This document shows positions 59,893-64,000 of a stretch of 64,000 nucleotides of DNA, piece after piece. The notes beneath the pieces were generated by a model that made no database searches, was not told where the DNA came from, and saw only the letters and a program-made list of their open reading frames with translations. A program made the translations under genes and the position numbers. How positions within the stretch are numbered: position 1 is the stretch's first letter; the number at the start of each line of letters is the position of its first letter. The stretch is from Heterobilharzia americana (lineage: Eukaryota; Platyhelminthes; Trematoda; Strigeidida; Schistosomatidae): contig OX104130.1 in assembly GCA_944470555.2 (NCBI GenBank), forward strand, positions 55,709,491-55,773,490. The letters are read 5' to 3'.

Positions 59893-62870
59893 ACAGACAG
59901 CATCAACATAGGATCTAGCACTACTGCGTTACGGTCCATGTTACCACAACTCACATCAGCACATTAAGGCGATAGAGAAATAAGACACCAGCCAAAATGG
60001 TAGACGGTCATAAAAGAACAAGGAGTGGAGTAATCAGGGAATTCGATGTGACGATTAAGATAAATACAGTATGTGGATGCCTCTGTACCACTCATATCGA
60101 TTGTGAATATCACCTAGACCCTCCAACCACCAGTTTCTGTTGTCATATGGGCCTAGACCAGGAAGTTTCTATTATCCAACAACAAAAAACCTTATGAAAT
60201 CTGGATATGTTTTAGATTAGCCGCCTTTAACCTCTTTTTCAGCTTGAACCTACTTCAGCTAACAATGAGCGATGTAACAAATGGTAACTCACGATGCGTA
60301 ACATATGTCCTAGCAACTTGAGTCAATGAAGGTTCACAACCTTATCAAATGACCTTCCTCTTCCGCTCAAAAACCTACTTCTGAATTCTTCGTTACTGAC
60401 ATGGTGGAACCACGACAATATCGATACTGAGAAGGCTACAGAGGCCGAAGTCATCTAACCTTAATGACTGTCAAACAGCCATATAGTGGACAAATACCAC
60501 TACACTCGGTCCTTAATAGGTAATCCAACATCATGGCGGTGCTACAAATGGCTTAGGTTAGATAAGGCAAATGGAGCTTGTTTTTATCCCTTCAGAGGTT
60601 TCGTCAGCTGCAAACCCAGGCTAATCCAACATTCCAAGTAAGTTACGTGGTCAGAGCGTCGAACCACACCACTTCCAATTATTAAACGCTGCGGCAACAT
60701 AGACCAGTCCCGGAGTAGCAGTTTGCATCCAAGAGGTAAGAAGAGTACCCAGAACATTTTCATTTTGCCCCTAGATGTATCTAGAAGACTCTGCATCTCC
60801 AAGTAGTAGGAATATGTCATCCGCACACTCCTGGTTTACTAAGAAGTCCATTGAGGTAGGATCAATGCCTATTAAGTTGGACAGGAGGAAAAGCTGTATA
60901 AGCACGTCTGAAAACCAACTAAATGAGAACGGAGGGTTGATATCCCTGATCAACACAACTAAACGCATACAACTCACCTGGTACTAAGCCATAGGGTTTA
61001 ATACCCATGTGAATGTTCACATGCAATGCTTCAGTAAGGTGATATGCATATCCACCCCCTCATAGTGAGCAACACTGTCACGTGATCTCTAGGTCAACAG
61101 AGTAGAATGCTACCTACACGTAAAGAAATCCACTTGGTGTTGGAGGCCAGTGACTACGTCTGGGTTCCAAGGCCTAACCGTAGGGTGAATATCTGCTCGA
61201 TATACCCACGAACAGGTCTGAAACCTATCTGGTACTCAAACACCTGCTGTTCTCCACCTTCGCTTAGACGTCTAGTAGTCACAGAAACGAGGATCTTAAA
61301 CATAAATATCGTCAGAATGATTTCCTCGTGATCATGACAAGAGGATTTCTGCCCTATCTTGAAGATTGGGACAATCAGTGACTGAGACTAGTCATCGTGG
61401 ATTGTATCTGATACCCATACGCTAGCTGACATTAGTTAATCTCATCAGTAATCATCAGTCACATTCCATAAATACCTCCGGTACTAGACTATCTCACCCC
61501 TATGTTCTTCATCATTTCAGGGTACTTACGACCTTCTTAACACCTTCAGCAGTTTTAAGTTGTCTACCAGTATTCTATTTAGAATTCAATCGGATAGTGG
61601 GTAACCAAAGACTAACTGAAGGCGATTTGAAGTGTCCCATGTATTACTCTAGTTATCACTTCTGTGAGTCAATGACATTCATCTTTTCCCCCTATGGTTT
61701 CAATAAGTACTGACCTCTTCGCCCCAGTTTCTTTTCTAAACCCAGGTACCTGTCTGCTGCCATCAATAGAAACTGCCTTATCCATTTTATAGACTCCACT
61801 GTTCACCATCATTGTATGGACTAAATTTGGGTTGTAACCTGCAGGAATACGTTCACATGCGTACACCAATTCAGAGCCTGCTGAGATCCACTGGCACTTC
61901 CTAACCCCTTTCTGAGAGTCAACCACGGTCTTCAACGCTGTTTTTACAGCAAACTGCAGATGGCACCAGTCTCCTTCTGGATGAGTGATGTTCTTCTTTT
62001 CCGATGACTGTTTAGCCTGTTATTTTTTTGAGAGCATTCTTAGAGTTCTTATTGTCAAGCTGCTATTACGATGGTCTAGTTGTCAAAGTTTTTCTACGTC
62101 CATTTAGACGCAGAGTTACGTGCTCAAACCAGTACATGACCGTTGCCCAAAGATGTGCTTCAGAAGGAGCAGCAACTCTCCACTGGTCCTCTCCAGCGAT
62201 ATTCAATAGTAATATGGTCTCTCTGTGTCCATAGTTGAGAAGATTTTGGTGAACGTCAAGTCAGAAACTGTCTCTCCTTATGTTTGAACTTTATGCTGGC
62301 TAGAAATAAATGACTGTCAGAGCACAGTTATGGCAGGTAATCGCTGTTATGTTTGCCCGGTTGGGACTCCTTTATGTCTGATGTAGCCTACCCACTTTTG
62401 TATTGAAAACAACTACAAAGACGTCTGAACGGTTGGCTCTAAATAGCAGGCTAAACAGCTTTCGATATAACTCATCCTTCGATCCTTCCGAAATGCAGCC
62501 ATTGGGTGCGTGGGCGGAGATTACAAAAAGACGGTCAGGAGTTTAACTACTCCTTTTAGTCCTCACTGTGCTGTTCAGTCGAGCAGTCAACTGTGATCCA
62601 GTCGAGTAGTGAACTTCCTGTTTAGGTGTTCAATGCTATACCTACCACCAGCAAGACTGCGAGAATTAGCCATCAAATCGCCAGAAACTTGAAAAGTAAA
62701 TTTTGCAGATTCACCATAGTGACTAAGCGAACTTATGTGAATCATCACATTTGAGTGCCGCATGTGTCTGACAAGTCCTAGGCCCGAAATGCCATCGACC
62801 ATCCAATGAGATGGTTTGTACATTTATTACGCATGCCGAGACACGATCAGCCCAATCCACGATGTTAGTT
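59893..62870 (-). mobile_element. decayed SR2-like LINE, nearly full span
   Basis: Minus-strand copy with endonuclease start (HYGESAKFTFQVSGDLMANS near 62700), linker (RKCQWISAGSELVYACE), RT (ADDIFLLLGDAES near 60800) and 3' UTR (59893-59965). It has dozens of frame breaks. A foreign 230-bp repeat occupies 59966-60195, replacing part of the 3' coding end; that repeat also occurs at 42160-42430. Closely related to the 44080-44860 fragment. Confidence 0.82.
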
Positions 62871-64000
62871 GAAGATTTCAGTCTCGTAACATCCGTGACC
62901 ATTGATGAGTAGGCTGTTAACAGATAATACCAAGGGAACCGGCGTGAAGTAACTAAAATTACATCGCGACAAATGCACTTGCTACTTATCACTTACGAGA
63001 ACTTCACAAGCAAGTGTCCATTTATTACTTCGCCCGAATACGCCTTTTCGTCCATTGGAATACCTATTTTTCTGTTCACACAATCTATTCCAACAAGTGT
63101 AAAATGTGTCCACAATCACACGAAATGAAACCATTGATTGGTTCTCGATATCGTACATTTCACCGGATGAGCTACTTTAAAAATATAGCTCACTAACCTA
63201 ACAGAAAATATCAAATAAAAATTGAACTATTCGCCATAACAATCACAACCAATTCCCTTCAACCACTGGATGTAAAATCAAAATGAAAGAAGAGTAACGA
63301 GAGAATGCCGGTGAGCTACAAAATGTAATGCATTAGAGATATACATTTCGAACAATCTAACCCCATATGGACTTTTCGAATTATTTATATGAAAATGTAC
63401 GAAAAAGGTCAATTCAGTCATTAAGAAACAAGAATAGGAAGGTTAGGACAAAGTAAAATCTAAAACACACCATTCTTGGTATGAAAATTAAAATCAATAT
63501 TATCAAGGTAAGTTCAGAGTAAGTGTAAATTGTTTGTGCATGCGTAAAGGAGGTCTACATTTACAAATGGGTAGAGCTCCGATAAATTTAAGCGCTCGAC
63601 ACTGACTAATTCCAAGTAGTAGTTTAAAGGCAGTTTTCATGTCTACCCTATGACTAGTTCCTAGTATAGGCTTAGCAATGGATAGAGATGAACGTTTATC
63701 ACCTGCATCTATCGGGTCAGTTGGGGTCATTTTTTTAATAGGCCACTAAGGTAAATATGTCCAACCACCCCCAAATGCATATCACAATCACTGAATGGGC
63801 TACGAAATAATGCTGAAATTGTCATGCTCATGAACAGGTTTCACTGCAATCGTGTGAGTGAATTTATGTCAGACGTAATAGGTTGGAAGGAAGAGTAGCT
63901 ACAACCATGTGAAAATGTTCAGTACCCATTCGATGAACAAGGATTCAGTGCTCAGTTTCTGAGGAAAATATCTACATCTCATCACCATTTACAGGTGATT
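62871..64000. other. no recognised feature
   Basis: AT-rich DNA with no recognised ORF, repeat or RNA motif. Confidence 0.4.

Noticed and set aside
1..64000. CRISPR array or bacterial-type system
   Set aside because: No regularly spaced direct repeats; gene structure with introns and LINEs is clearly eukaryotic.

Overview
This window looks like genomic DNA from a blood fluke (genus Schistosoma, species not determined). It is AT-rich and intron-dominated, and packed with decayed APE-type LINEs, a Penelope-like element and tRNA-derived repeats, some carrying hammerhead-ribozyme cores of the schistosome S-alpha type. No bacterial-style operon, rRNA or genuine tRNA gene was seen.

The main cellular gene is on the minus strand and is not a single open reading frame. 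It was assembled here from seven exons whose splice sites and codon phases fit one another: 46397-46069, 39358-39098, 33469-32952, 23512-23265, 14886-14682, 10161-9790 and 2351-2127. The product of about 719 residues matches PUS10, the tRNA pseudouridine synthase, from the N-terminal Cys-x-x-Cys accessory region through the catalytic GREDVDVR motif to the C-terminal AGTYIKELVHGDLGR block. The gene spans about 44 kb, so nearly everything from 2 to 46 kb is its introns. Two exons each need one extra base to stay in frame; this is either an assembly error or real damage.

Repeats by region. 1-1740: decayed SR2/SjR2-like (RTE-clade) LINE pieces. 2795-9465 (intron 6): a large inverted duplication of a second LINE family, with a near-complete 3.9-kb SR2-like LINE inserted into one arm. 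11.1-14.4 kb (introns 5-6): LINE fragments. 15.2-18.2 kb (intron 4): a 3-kb LINE with a 14-bp target-site duplication and a deleted RT core. 20.9-22.5 kb: a reverse-oriented Penelope-like element with inverted ends. 24.6-25.1 kb: an S-alpha/hammerhead element. 25.7-32.9 kb (intron 3): fold-back elements, a LINE copy and a short LINE tail with a 10-bp duplication. 35.0-35.4 kb: a probable solo LTR. 38.0-38.6 and 39.9-41.0 kb: nested palindromic elements. 39.4-46.1 kb (intron 1): more LINEs and three further hammerhead copies.

Upstream of PUS10 (46.4-64 kb) I found only low-confidence coding traces, fold-back repeats, several SR2-like LINE remnants and long stretches with nothing recognisable. 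The most interesting items are the intact exon-phase structure of PUS10 with its two one-base breaks, a cryptic exon-like ORF that would restore the literal frame, and the recurrent theme of tRNA-like modules inside long inverted repeats.
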